A stretch of 64,000 nucleotides of DNA, from positions 1 to 64,000 of the forward strand of contig NZ_BBJB01000105.1 in assembly GCF_016584665.1 (NCBI RefSeq), in the 5' to 3' direction. The position numbers were made by a program, and so were the translations under genes. Source of the DNA: Pseudanabaena sp. lw0831 (GTDB taxonomy: Bacteria > Cyanobacteriota > Cyanobacteriia > Pseudanabaenales > Pseudanabaenaceae). The notes under the pieces were generated by a model, which was not told the origin of the DNA, ran no database searches, and saw only the letters and a list, made by a program, of their open reading frames with translations. Shown piece by piece: positions 43,192 through 51,881 of this stretch (position 1 is its first letter; the number at the start of each line of letters is the position of its first letter).

Positions 43192-43268
43192 GAGAATATC
43201 CTTTAAGGTATGTAACAGGTGACTAACTGTAAAGTTAGGTATATATCAGTCGCCCTTCGTTACTTTTC

Positions 43269-43526
43269 TTATTCTCCATAGTGAGTTTTTGCTCTAACGA
43301 TCAATATTGATTGGTCTTCTTCATAAATCTCATAAACAATGCGATCTTTGAGGTTAAGACGATAGGAACGCAAACCGTTCAGGTCACCTTTTAGCGCTTT
43401 TCCGAGGTAAGGATTGGGGGCGATTATGTTAAGCAAAATTTCTTGGAGTTTCGCTTTTTGTTTAGATGTGAGTTCGCTGATATCTTTTTGTGCTTGTTTA
43501 GAAAAGAGGACTCTGTAGATTTTCAT
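43269..43526 (-). CDS. relE: RelE/ParE-family toxin
   Basis: 85 residues from the ATG at 43526, which overlaps the antitoxin stop by four bases (the open frame extends further upstream but inside the antitoxin gene). MKIYRVLFSKQAQKDISELT, KALKGDLNGLRSYRLNLKDRIVYEI and a terminal KTHYGE are the RelE/YoeB pattern. It cuts mRNA on the ribosome when free. Confidence 0.88.
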   Translation of the reverse strand: MKIYRVLFSKQAQKDISELTSKQKAKLQEILLNIIAPNPYLGKALKGDLNGLRSYRLNLKDRIVYEIYEEDQSILIVRAKTHYGE

Positions 43527-43774
43527 CCAAAGACTTGCTCCATAGAGAGTGCTTCTCCTGCCTGATATTCTTGGCGAGCAGATGCAACTTGGGTGAGCAG
43601 GTTTGGTAATTGCATTAATTCCGCAGTTTCTATTAGAGATTCCCATTCTTCTTGAGTAATCAGAATATAACTGCGATTTTCGCGAACGATCGCAACTCCT
43701 TCTGGTTCTTGACCTGCCCGATCGCATAGCTCATCAAGGTTTGCTTTGGCGTAATTTAGTGTGACTTGATACAT
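43523..43774 (-). CDS. Phd/YefM-type antitoxin
   Basis: 83 residues: YQVTLNYAKANLDELCDRAGQEPEGVAIVRENR is the Phd/YefM DNA-binding domain, followed by an acidic toxin-binding tail. It is coupled to the RelE-type gene downstream. Confidence 0.88.
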   Translation of the reverse strand: MYQVTLNYAKANLDELCDRAGQEPEGVAIVRENRSYILITQEEWESLIETAELMQLPNLLTQVASARQEYQAGEALSMEQVFG

Positions 43775-43873
43775 ATATTTTTAGCCTAATCCTATGTCCT
43801 AAGATAACATCAACTAACAAAACTCAAAAAGTCCACATTTTTTCCTTTTACCCTTTTCCTTTTTCCTTGATTT

Positions 43874-44128
43874 CTAGTAGGCATCTTTACGATGACTGAC
43901 ACTTAGCAATAATACTATTAGCTCTCTGTCTTTAATTTCGTAGATAATACGATAGTCGCCAACTCTGACACGATAGGTATTGTCGTAGCCTTTAAGCTTT
44001 TTAACTCCGTTCGGACGCGGATCGTTGGCTAGAGAGCGCAATGTTATAATCAAGCGATCGCGTTCAATTTTCGAGATGTTATCTAGTTGCTTTTGGGCTG
44101 GTTTAGGGATGACGATGCGATAACTCAT
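43874..44128 (-). CDS. relE: RelE-family toxin (second pair)
   Basis: 84 residues: IVIPKPAQKQLDNISKIERDRL, NGVKKLKGYDNTYRVRVGDYRIIYEI, SVSHRKDAY. This is a standard RelE sequence with the basic catalytic residues kept. It overlaps its antitoxin gene by four bases. Confidence 0.9.
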   Translation of the reverse strand: MSYRIVIPKPAQKQLDNISKIERDRLIITLRSLANDPRPNGVKKLKGYDNTYRVRVGDYRIIYEIKDRELIVLLLSVSHRKDAY

Positions 44129-44334
44129 GCTTGAGTCGCCTCATATTGGTCGAGGGTTAGGTAATCACCTGAAAGATAGGCTGTTTGAGAAGAGAGAATG
44201 TTTTCTTTTTCTTCTGAGGTTGTTTCTTCTTCTACATAGCGAGATTTGAGAAACAGTACAAAGTCAAGGGTTTCTGCTAACAGGGATTCTGAAACATTTT
44301 CGACTTCTTGAATTAACTTTTCTTTGATAGTCAT
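44125..44334 (-). CDS. Antitoxin of the second RelE pair
   Basis: 69 residues: helical N-terminus MTIKEKLIQEVENVSESLLAETLDFVLFLKSR and an acidic tail. It resembles the small DUF2281-like antitoxins of cyanobacteria. It is assigned by position in front of the RelE gene. Confidence 0.72.
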   Translation of the reverse strand: MTIKEKLIQEVENVSESLLAETLDFVLFLKSRYVEEETTSEEKENILSSQTAYLSGDYLTLDQYEATQA

Positions 44335-44364
44335 TGTTTTTTGCGATCGGTTTGTCCTTTTATT

Positions 44365-46614
44365 TTACACGGCATCACGGATTGTCTGAAGCCAACCGAT
44401 CGCATTTTGAGTGTCGGGATGCTCAGTGCCAAGTTTTTGTTCGTAAATTTGGATGGCGTGTTGGATGGATTGCAGGGCTTGGGGATGACGTTGGGTATTG
44501 TGATAGAGGGCGGCTAAGTTTAGTAGATTGGAGGCAACATAGGGATGGTCTGCTCCTAGTTGGCGTTCACTGATTTCGAGCGATCGCACATAGAGAGGTT
44601 CGGCTTCGCTGTACTTCTCTTGCGCTTGGTAAAGTCCTGCGAGATTGTTGAGACTTTGAGCGACATGGGGATGGTCTGCTCCTAGTTGGCGTTCCCAGAT
44701 CGAGAGCGATCGCAGATAGAGAGGTTCGGCTTCACTGTATTTCCCTTGCGAATCGTAAACTAATGCGAGATTGTTGAGACTGGTGGCGACATTGGGATGA
44801 TCTGCTCCTAGTTGGCGTCCCCAGATCGAGAGCGATCGCAGATAGAGAGGTTCGGCTTCGCTGTACTTGCCTTGCGATTCGTAAAGTAATGCAAGATTGT
44901 TGAGACTGGCGGCGACATCGGGATGTTCTGCTCCTAGTTGGCGTTCCCTGATGTCGAGCGATCGCAGATAGAGAGGTTCGGCTTCGTTGTACTTCCCTTG
45001 CGCTCGGTAAAGTTCTGCGAGATTGTTGAGACTGGTGGCGACAGAGGGATAGTCCGCTCCTAGTTGACGTTCCAAAATCGATAGCGATCGCAGATAGAGA
45101 GGTTCGGCTTCGTTGTACTTCCCTTGCGCTCGGTAAAGTTCTGCGAGATTGTTGAGACTGGTGGCGACAGAAAGGTGGTCTAATCCTGAGCGAGATTCTG
45201 TTTCCCTGAGGCAGTTTTGAGATGGAATTACGGCTGAAGCATATAGCCCTTGACTTTCGTAAAATCTAGCAATTCCACAAAATGCCCAAACTACATCTTC
45301 TTCAGGATTGAGAATATCATCCAACATTTCGTGTCCGAGCAATTCAAAATGGGGAATTGCGGAAGCAACTTCCTTAACTTGATCGAGAGTGATTGTTTGT
45401 CCGATTCCTTTGGAAATATTGAGCAGCGATACCGCCACCTGTTGCCGTAGAACTTGCCATTCGGGACGTTGTTGCAATTGGAACTGAAAATATTCCCGCA
45501 AAAGTTGATGCAATTCATACAAGCCATGTTGCGATCGTTCCAACAAGTGCAGATTTAGCAACTCATCATCGCGACAAGCCTCCAAATCCTCCTCATCCAC
45601 ATCGCCCATCGCATCCATGACCCACTGCCAATGAATCGGCGCAAGCGCAAATAATGACAGCAAACAAGCCAGCCTTTGCGCCCCCTCAGACAGATCTTGC
45701 CAACTCAGATCGAACGCCGCTATAACATTTAGCTTTGCAGTCATCTCTGCCAAAGCCCGTCGTTGTGTGTCAGTCAAAGCCTCCTGCTGTAACTTCTTCG
45801 CATCCAAACGTTCCTGCATCTTGGCAATCGACAGATCGGGCTTCCTTGCCAAATACCGCCCAACCAACTCGATCGCTAAAGGTAACCGCCCCAACCACTC
45901 ACAAACCTTCTCAATTTCGGCATCACTCCCCCGACGCAGATCGGTTTCAGGCAAAAACGACTTCAACAAATCCACCGCCGCCGCCAACACCAACACATCT
46001 AACGTATATTGCTGCATAGCATTCCCCAACCCGAACCGCGTTGTCACCAACACTCGAAACTTGCCATTCTGAGGCGGCAAAAATGGATTCACATCGTCAG
46101 AACTTTTCACATTATCCAACACCACCAACATCTTCCCCTCCAACCGTTCCGATAGCCGCCGCCAGCAATACCCTACCAACCTCTCGCCACTATCCAACCC
46201 ATCGGGCATCGTTTCCCCAAGCTGCATCTGCACAAAGTCTTGTAACTGAGTCGGCAAAGTCCCCTCATTTCCCCGTAACCAACAAATCCCACCACCATAG
46301 TCTGACAACAGATGTCGAAGCGCATATTGCAGGGCAAGTTCCGATTTACCAACACCGCCCATTCCTTTCAAAAAAGCAGACACCGCCACCCTCTGATTTT
46401 GCTGCAAAAGTTCATGTACTTTTTTCAGATCCTCATCCCGTCCCGCAAAAAAAGTCACATTAGTTTGCGGCAAATTGATCGGGCTTCCCGTCCGTTTTGC
46501 CTCCTGAATAACTTGGTTGTAGTTGATTGTCTGCGTGATGCTACCAATTGTGAGGTTGCCCCCCACATCATTACCTTGTAACGCCGACTGTTGATTTTGC
46601 GGATCTGCCGTCAT
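44365..46614 (-). CDS. STAND NTPase with NB-ARC domain and TPR sensor (NLR-like)
   Basis: 749 residues. Residues 1-35 contain VGGNLTIGSITQTINYNQ, a short motif used in cyanobacterial STAND proteins before the NTPase. NB-ARC starts near 50: Walker A LKGMGGVGKSEL (83-91), Walker B MLVVLDNV, TTR sensor VLVTTR, GRLPLAIEL, and a winged-helix end LYELHQLLREYF. From ~470 to 740 run six or so 42-residue TPR units (SLNNLAELYRAQGKYNEAEP). NLR-like STAND proteins of this layout can sense phage proteins and trigger cell death. No effector domain is fused, so an effector must come from a partner. It is coupled by four bases to the DUF29-like gene. Confidence 0.88.
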   Translation of the reverse strand: MTADPQNQQSALQGNDVGGNLTIGSITQTINYNQVIQEAKRTGSPINLPQTNVTFFAGRDEDLKKVHELLQQNQRVAVSAFLKGMGGVGKSELALQYALRHLLSDYGGGICWLRGNEGTLPTQLQDFVQMQLGETMPDGLDSGERLVGYCWRRLSERLEGKMLVVLDNVKSSDDVNPFLPPQNGKFRVLVTTRFGLGNAMQQYTLDVLVLAAAVDLLKSFLPETDLRRGSDAEIEKVCEWLGRLPLAIELVGRYLARKPDLSIAKMQERLDAKKLQQEALTDTQRRALAEMTAKLNVIAAFDLSWQDLSEGAQRLACLLSLFALAPIHWQWVMDAMGDVDEEDLEACRDDELLNLHLLERSQHGLYELHQLLREYFQFQLQQRPEWQVLRQQVAVSLLNISKGIGQTITLDQVKEVASAIPHFELLGHEMLDDILNPEEDVVWAFCGIARFYESQGLYASAVIPSQNCLRETESRSGLDHLSVATSLNNLAELYRAQGKYNEAEPLYLRSLSILERQLGADYPSVATSLNNLAELYRAQGKYNEAEPLYLRSLDIRERQLGAEHPDVAASLNNLALLYESQGKYSEAEPLYLRSLSIWGRQLGADHPNVATSLNNLALVYDSQGKYSEAEPLYLRSLSIWERQLGADHPHVAQSLNNLAGLYQAQEKYSEAEPLYVRSLEISERQLGADHPYVASNLLNLAALYHNTQRHPQALQSIQHAIQIYEQKLGTEHPDTQNAIGWLQTIRDAV

Positions 46615-47042
46615 GTTGCCTCACCCAAAATTAAAGCGATCGCTTGATTAATAATCGTCTCGCGATCGACCATAGCCGCTAATTGTATGACCGTATAACA
46701 ACCACCAAAAGCCTCAGCCGCCGCACCTGATATCGCCACACGATAAGCATCGCTGATTGCTTCTCGTAATTCTTCCTTAGTCAGATAGCTCCCTCCTGCT
46801 TTACGACGACGATTTGTTTTCTGGATTTCATAAACAGCATTTTCAATAGAAGCATCCCACGATCTGGTTGTGCGTCCTTCCGCTTGGCGCTTGATTAAAT
46901 GCAACAGGAGAATCTTGGCAAAACTGGAAATTTTATTTAATTTGTCATCTTTGCTCATTTCCGTCATCTCCTCCACCAACAGCAAAGCATCAGAGATATT
47001 GCCACTGAGCAAAAATCCCTTTAGTTCTAACAACTCTTCCAT
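46611..47042 (-). CDS. DUF29-like protein in the STAND operon
   Basis: 143 residues. The first ~75 (SGNISDALLLVEEMTEMSKDD, FAKILLLHLIKRQAEGRTTRSWDASIENAV) follow the DUF29 family, whose members are small helical proteins of unknown function common in cyanobacteria. It lies between the 165-residue gene and the STAND gene with a four-base overlap, so all three are one unit. It could be the effector or an adaptor of the STAND protein. Confidence 0.7.
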   Translation of the reverse strand: MEELLELKGFLLSGNISDALLLVEEMTEMSKDDKLNKISSFAKILLLHLIKRQAEGRTTRSWDASIENAVYEIQKTNRRRKAGGSYLTKEELREAISDAYRVAISGAAAEAFGGCYTVIQLAAMVDRETIINQAIALILGEAT

Positions 47043-47045
47043 CGC

Positions 47046-47543
47046 CTAAGCCTCCTGAGTTAAATCACCCAAATCAATATCACCAGTTACCTTGACATTT
47101 TTTAGCATCGACTGCTCGACCGAGCCACTAACCGATGGCGCTGTTTGCTTCATCGATTTTGCTCGAAGGTTTACGCCCTCGATATCACTAGCCATCACTT
47201 GTACGATTTTAGGCTCAATTCTAGCCTGTACCAACAACGCCTCAACCTTTGCCGCCAGTTCTTGATTGCTAGCCAAAAGCGATCGCACCTCATCCAATAA
47301 CTTCACCACATCAGGATCACTCGCGATCGGCTCTAAATCAATCACCGCTTGCTGATAATCAATATCTTGTCCCGACTCCAATAACTTCACAGTTTGCGTA
47401 TTAGGAGCCTTGCGCTTCAGCATCGCCCATAACGATTTTGCGAGATTGCCCGTCCCGTCGGTCATGTTTTCACCAACTTTAGCCAAAGAACCCGAACTAA
47501 TAATTGTCAATATTCCAATTACAACTGCTGCGATTGGCTCCAC
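47046..47543 (-). CDS. Small membrane-anchored protein of the STAND operon
   Basis: 165 residues. One hydrophobic segment at the N-terminus (AAVVIGILTIISSGSLAKVG) is followed by a helical, acidic middle (LLDEVRSLLASNQELAAKVEAL). The C-terminal tail NVKVTGDIDLGDLTQEA is strikingly like the N-terminal VGGNLTIGSITQ of the STAND protein. The tail may be the docking point. Membrane anchorage would fit a membrane-damaging output. First gene of the operon. Family unknown to me. Confidence 0.68.
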   Translation of the reverse strand: MEPIAAVVIGILTIISSGSLAKVGENMTDGTGNLAKSLWAMLKRKAPNTQTVKLLESGQDIDYQQAVIDLEPIASDPDVVKLLDEVRSLLASNQELAAKVEALLVQARIEPKIVQVMASDIEGVNLRAKSMKQTAPSVSGSVEQSMLKNVKVTGDIDLGDLTQEA

Positions 47544-47723
47544 ATTTTTACCATTAATTTACCAATAGCCTATATTTTAGATCGACTTCTAGCTAATGCT
47601 GAGACTTTTGCGATCGCAGCCTACAGGGAAGAGAAAACCGTAATATCGCTATATTTCTACGAACCTGAGTGCAGGGCATAATAAAATTATATTTTCACGT
47701 CAGCGCATTCACTAAAGCAACTA

Positions 47724-48461
47724 ATGACCTTACAAACAGACATTGACAGCGCCGCCGCACAGCTCAAGGGCAAAACCCCTCAAGAAGTACTCAAATGGGC
47801 GCTCGGTAACTATGACAAGATCTCTCTAGCTTCCAGTTTTGGAGCCGAAGATGTCACCTTGATCGACATGATCGCCAAAATCAAACCCAACGCAAATGTA
47901 TTCACCCTCGACACAGGTCGATTGAATGCTGAAACCTATGAAGTAATCGCCAAAGTACAGCAAAAATATCCTCAACTGCAATTGCGGATCATGTTCCCAC
48001 AAGCGGAAGCAGTGGAGCAAATGGTTAGCGACAAGGGCATTAATCTCTTCTATGACAGCGTCGAAAATCGCAAGCAATGTTGTTTCATTCGCAAGGTCGA
48101 GCCACTTGGTCGAGCTACTAAGGGGCTTGATGCTTGGATTACAGGTTTGCGCCGCGATCAGACTGCTAACCGTTCCACAATGGAAACCGTTGAACTAGAT
48201 GGCGATCGCAATATTGCCAAGATCAATCCTTTAATCGATTGGTCAAATGAGCAAGTTTGGGAATACATTCACGCCAATGAGGTTCCCTACAATGCGCTCC
48301 ATGATCAGAATTTCCCTAGTATTGGCTGTGCGCCATGCACCAGAGCCGTCCAAGCAGGAGAAGATCTCCGTGCTGGTCGTTGGTGGTGGGAGATGAGCAA
48401 TCAAGAATGCGGATTGCATGTCACCAGTGACGGCAAATTAGTTCGCGCTAAAGGCGCATAA
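47724..48461 (+). CDS. cysH: Phosphoadenylyl/adenylyl-sulfate reductase
   Basis: A 245-residue assimilatory reductase that makes sulfite from activated sulfate. SLASSFGAEDVTLIDMI and FTLDTGRLNAETY are the nucleotide-binding blocks. The catalytic ECGLH is at Cys229. Cys119-Cys120 and Cys202-x2-Cys205 form the [4Fe-4S] set typical of APS reductases, so APS rather than only PAPS may be the substrate. It is followed at once by a long palindrome. Confidence 0.93.
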   Translation: MTLQTDIDSAAAQLKGKTPQEVLKWALGNYDKISLASSFGAEDVTLIDMIAKIKPNANVFTLDTGRLNAETYEVIAKVQQKYPQLQLRIMFPQAEAVEQMVSDKGINLFYDSVENRKQCCFIRKVEPLGRATKGLDAWITGLRRDQTANRSTMETVELDGDRNIAKINPLIDWSNEQVWEYIHANEVPYNALHDQNFPSIGCAPCTRAVQAGEDLRAGRWWWEMSNQECGLHVTSDGKLVRAKGA

Positions 48462-48466
48462 ACAAA

Positions 48467-48505
48467 CAAAGCTTGAGGCGGCGCTTTGCGCCGCCTCAAG
48501 CTTTG
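48467..48505. terminator. Long palindrome with TTT loop
   Basis: An 18-base perfect stem CAAAGCTTGAGGCGGCGC closes on TTT, six bases after the cysH stop. GC-TTT-GC apex. Confidence 0.88.
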
Positions 48506-48548
48506 GAAGATAGCGCAAGAATATTTAACGTAAAACAGGACTAAGAGA

Positions 48549-49412
48549 ATGCAATATCGCGATTGGTACTTTCGAGGATGGCGATCGCGTTATGGGTTTC
48601 GACGATCGCAGAATGTCGATCCCACTAAGCCACCGATTCTGTTAATTCATGGATTTGGCGCAGCGATCGATCATTGGCGTGGCAATATTCCAGCTTTAGC
48701 AGAAAATCACACCGTCTATGCGATCGACTTATTAGGATTTGGGAATTCCGAAAAGCCACCAACTCGCTATTCGATCCATCTGTGGGTAGAGCAAGTTTTT
48801 CAGTTTTGGCAGAAGTTTATTAAAGTGCCAATGGTGATTATTGGTAACTCAATTGGAGCTCTCGTTGCTGCGATCGCGGCTAGCCATCATCCCGAAATTG
48901 CTTCAGGCGTGGTCGTCATCAGCTTGCCTGATATCGACGCTTTTAACAACTTGGTTCCCAAAGCATTGCAACCAATTGAGCGCACCGTCAAGGCGATCGT
49001 CTCCGCAATTTTAGTTAAACCTCTATTCCATTTAATACGTCAACCCTTCACAATCCGCTTAGTTCTCAAAGGAATTGTCTACGGCGATCGCCGTCGTGTT
49101 GACAATGAATTAGTGGAAATCATTGCTGAACCCGCACGCGATCGCCAAGCTGCTGAAGCTTTTCTTAGGCTTAATCGCAGCATCAATCAACCTAATTATT
49201 CACCAAGTTTGACTCAAGCTCTTGAGCAATTACAAGCTCCTTTATTGATTTTGTGGGGAAGTAGCGATCGCCTAATTCCTCCGTCAGAAGGTAAGCGATT
49301 AGTGAAGTATGCACCCAATGCCACATTAATGTATTTGGAAGGAATGGGACATTGCGCTCACGACGATAACCCTGAACGAGTTAATCATGAAATTTTAACT
49401 TGGCTAGCTTAA
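48549..49412 (+). CDS. Alpha/beta hydrolase
   Basis: 287 residues. ILLIHGFGAAIDHWRGN gives the oxyanion loop, IIGNSIGALVA the nucleophile elbow (Ser), LWGSSDRLIPP the acid, and GMGHCAHDDNPE the histidine. These are widespread plant and cyanobacterial alpha/beta hydrolases. The substrate is not predictable. Confidence 0.88.
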   Translation: MQYRDWYFRGWRSRYGFRRSQNVDPTKPPILLIHGFGAAIDHWRGNIPALAENHTVYAIDLLGFGNSEKPPTRYSIHLWVEQVFQFWQKFIKVPMVIIGNSIGALVAAIAASHHPEIASGVVVISLPDIDAFNNLVPKALQPIERTVKAIVSAILVKPLFHLIRQPFTIRLVLKGIVYGDRRRVDNELVEIIAEPARDRQAAEAFLRLNRSINQPNYSPSLTQALEQLQAPLLILWGSSDRLIPPSEGKRLVKYAPNATLMYLEGMGHCAHDDNPERVNHEILTWLA

Positions 49413-49760
49413 AAAATGCAAAGTAGATTAAGCCACTTTGCTTTCCAGTAATTTTCAGCAGAATATCATAGTAATTAATATAAAAGTTCAAAATTGCAGC
49501 GCCATTTTGAGGATCTCCACCCAACAGGCTAGGGAGAGCGCAAAGTGCTGCCACTAGACTATCCTAAGTCAGATAGAGGTATATCTATAAGTCTGAAATC
49601 TAAAAATAAAATAAAGTAAGTAAAGATTTTAACAAATACCCTTTATGATTTTTTATCAATGATAATCATAAGAAGATAGGAACCTTTTTGTGATTTTGTA
49701 AGTCCTCCGTAAGATCTGAGACATGTCCTTGTAAATGATCATTTCTAAGGTTTTATTCGG
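49413..49760. other. Gap without a recognised feature
   Basis: A 348-base AT-rich stretch between two + strand genes. I see no palindrome of the local family, no small frame with a ribosome site and no RNA-like structure. Confidence 0.5.
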
Positions 49761-50774
49761 ATGAATAAAAAAATTATATCTCAGGCATATCAAACCATTG
49801 AGAAGCTATGGCAAAGAGCAGTTAGCGCTCCATCAGATATAGCTCTATTTATTAGCAATCTTGATGTGATTGAGCAAAAGGTACTATATCCGCGCTATCA
49901 AAGATTTATCCGCGAATATCAACCATTACTTAATTTCCCGACCACTGACGAGCAAAAAATTGTCCAAGAGCTAGAAAAATATGGAGTTGCGATCTCATCT
50001 TTAGAAGATTTGGCAATTCCAGATAGCGATCGTTTTTTTTTGGCAGCCGAAACCATTTCCAAAGAACTCAAAAGCGATGCCCAAAATCCTCTGTATATGG
50101 GCAGACATACGCTGAATATCAACTCTGAGCAGATAATGCGTTATCCAGAACTATTTCTGTGGGGCGCAGATGCGAAGCTTCTACGAATTATTGAGAACTA
50201 TCTCAAGCTACCCGTTGCTTACGATGGCTTATCTTATTACTACAGCCTTCCAGATGGCAGAGAAACTGGTCCAAGGAAGTGGCATCGGGACAAAGAAGAT
50301 TGGCAAATGATCAAAGTTGGCGTTTATATCAATGATGTAAATGAAGATGGTGGTCCCTTTGAATGTGTTAATCCCGACGTTAATGAATTTCTATGCAAGA
50401 CCTTGAATGCTAAATCTGTGCGTCGTTTCAAAACTGCTTTTCATCAGGAAATTCAGGAGATGTTACCCGAACACATGCAGGGCAATTGGCATAAAACCTA
50501 TACTGGCAAGGCAGGAACAGTAATTTTTGTGGATACAGCGCGATATTATCATCGTGGTAAGCCACCCACTAAATTTGATCGATCCGCAATCTTTTTTGGT
50601 TATTGCAGTCGCAAACCCAGACACCCCTTTTTCTGTGGCAGATCGCCGCTCTCTGATGAAGAGCTGCGATATATGGCAAGCATTTTGCCTGAAGATATTC
50701 GGGACTGCGTGACTTGGCGAGATCGCTTGACAGGATTAGCTAAATGGATTCCCAAAAATCGCCTCAGAGTTTAA
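49761..50774 (+). CDS. Putative 2-oxoglutarate/Fe(II) dioxygenase (PhyH-like)
   Basis: 337 residues. WHRDKEDW gives the HxD pair (His175, Asp177), TVIFVDTARYYHRG the distal His264, and DRSAIFF the Arg274 that binds 2-oxoglutarate. This is the pattern of phytanoyl-CoA-type oxygenases. The helical N-terminal ~100 residues may bind substrate. A hydroxylase for a lipid or small secondary metabolite is likely. No pathway genes are adjacent. Confidence 0.72.
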   Translation: MNKKIISQAYQTIEKLWQRAVSAPSDIALFISNLDVIEQKVLYPRYQRFIREYQPLLNFPTTDEQKIVQELEKYGVAISSLEDLAIPDSDRFFLAAETISKELKSDAQNPLYMGRHTLNINSEQIMRYPELFLWGADAKLLRIIENYLKLPVAYDGLSYYYSLPDGRETGPRKWHRDKEDWQMIKVGVYINDVNEDGGPFECVNPDVNEFLCKTLNAKSVRRFKTAFHQEIQEMLPEHMQGNWHKTYTGKAGTVIFVDTARYYHRGKPPTKFDRSAIFFGYCSRKPRHPFFCGRSPLSDEELRYMASILPEDIRDCVTWRDRLTGLAKWIPKNRLRV

Positions 50775-50803
50775 CAGAATGTGAACAAAGCACATATTTT
50801 TGA

Positions 50804-51787
50804 TCAACCCCAACGAAATACTGCCGAACCCCAGCTTAAACCTGCGCCAAAACCTGCGATCGCAATTAAATGATCGGGTTGAATCTTGCCTGCTTGTACC
50901 CACTCATCAAGAGCGATCGGGATTGAAGCGGCTGAGGTATTGCCATATTTACCCATATTGCTGACTGCCTTAGCAGGATCGATACCAAAACGATTAACGA
51001 CTGCATCGATAATGCGTTGATTAGCTTGATGCAAAATTAGCCAATCAAGATCATGGACTTCCAAATGAGCATAGTGCAAAGATTTTTCGATAACTTCAGG
51101 AACACGCCGCACTGCAAACCGATAGACCTCTTGACCATTCATACTAATCGGCTCAAATGTGCTACGTCCTGAATAATTGATGTTGAGAAACTCATTACCT
51201 TTTCCGTCACTCCGCATCTCAAAGCCCAAGAGATTGTCTTGGGGCTTACTGGCGTTGCTAGCTTGCAACACTACAGCACCAGCGCCATCCCCAAACAAAA
51301 TGCAAGTGCGCCGATCTTGCCAATCAACCCAACGCGAGAGGACATCAGCACCGATAAGTAAAATATTTTTGTAAGCCCCTGTGCGGATATATTGCGATGC
51401 AGTAACCACACCAAACACAAATCCTGAACAGGCCGCAACCATATCAAAAGCGACGGCTCGTTCTGCGCCTAAGATTTTTTGGACTCTTCCTGCTGTCCCA
51501 AACAAATCATCGCTAGTCGAGGTGGACAAAATAATCAGGTCAATATCTTCGGGTGACAAGCCCGCCGCCGCGATCGCCTTTTGCCCTGCTTGCGCTGCCA
51601 AATTTGCGACTGAATCATTCTCGCCATCGGCAATATGACGCTCTCTGATGCCCGTACGCGAGGCGATCCACTCGTCAGTGGTGTCTACCATCTGCGCAAG
51701 ATCGTGATTAGTAAGTACGCGATCGGGAACGGCGGAACCGCTACCAATAAAACGCACTCCGACGAGAGAAGATTCAGTATTAGTCAT
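50804..51787 (-). CDS. fabH: 3-oxoacyl-ACP synthase III
   Basis: 327 residues with the Cys-His-Asn triad in AACSGFVFG, HQANQRI and GNTSAAS. It starts fatty-acid synthesis by condensing acetyl-CoA with malonyl-ACP. It is 94 bases downstream of plsX on the same strand, the usual plsX-fabH order. Confidence 0.95.
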   Translation of the reverse strand: MTNTESSLVGVRFIGSGSAVPDRVLTNHDLAQMVDTTDEWIASRTGIRERHIADGENDSVANLAAQAGQKAIAAAGLSPEDIDLIILSTSTSDDLFGTAGRVQKILGAERAVAFDMVAACSGFVFGVVTASQYIRTGAYKNILLIGADVLSRWVDWQDRRTCILFGDGAGAVVLQASNASKPQDNLLGFEMRSDGKGNEFLNINYSGRSTFEPISMNGQEVYRFAVRRVPEVIEKSLHYAHLEVHDLDWLILHQANQRIIDAVVNRFGIDPAKAVSNMGKYGNTSAASIPIALDEWVQAGKIQPDHLIAIAGFGAGLSWGSAVFRWG

Positions 51788-51881
51788 TGGCTATGTTTGA
51801 TCTGAATGGCTGGATAAAGAGTGTTACAGCGCTTGGCGCTGAATTAAAACCTAATCACAAAAAGATAATCGCAACAAGAAG

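Noticed and set aside
44500-45180. Regular repeats suggestive of a CRISPR array
   Set aside because: The period is 126 bases, it is in frame and encodes TPR units with no spacers.
45735-46463. Overlapping + strand frames of 94-140 residues
   Set aside because: Low-complexity Pro/Ser/Thr shadows opposite the NB-ARC gene; no ribosome sites.
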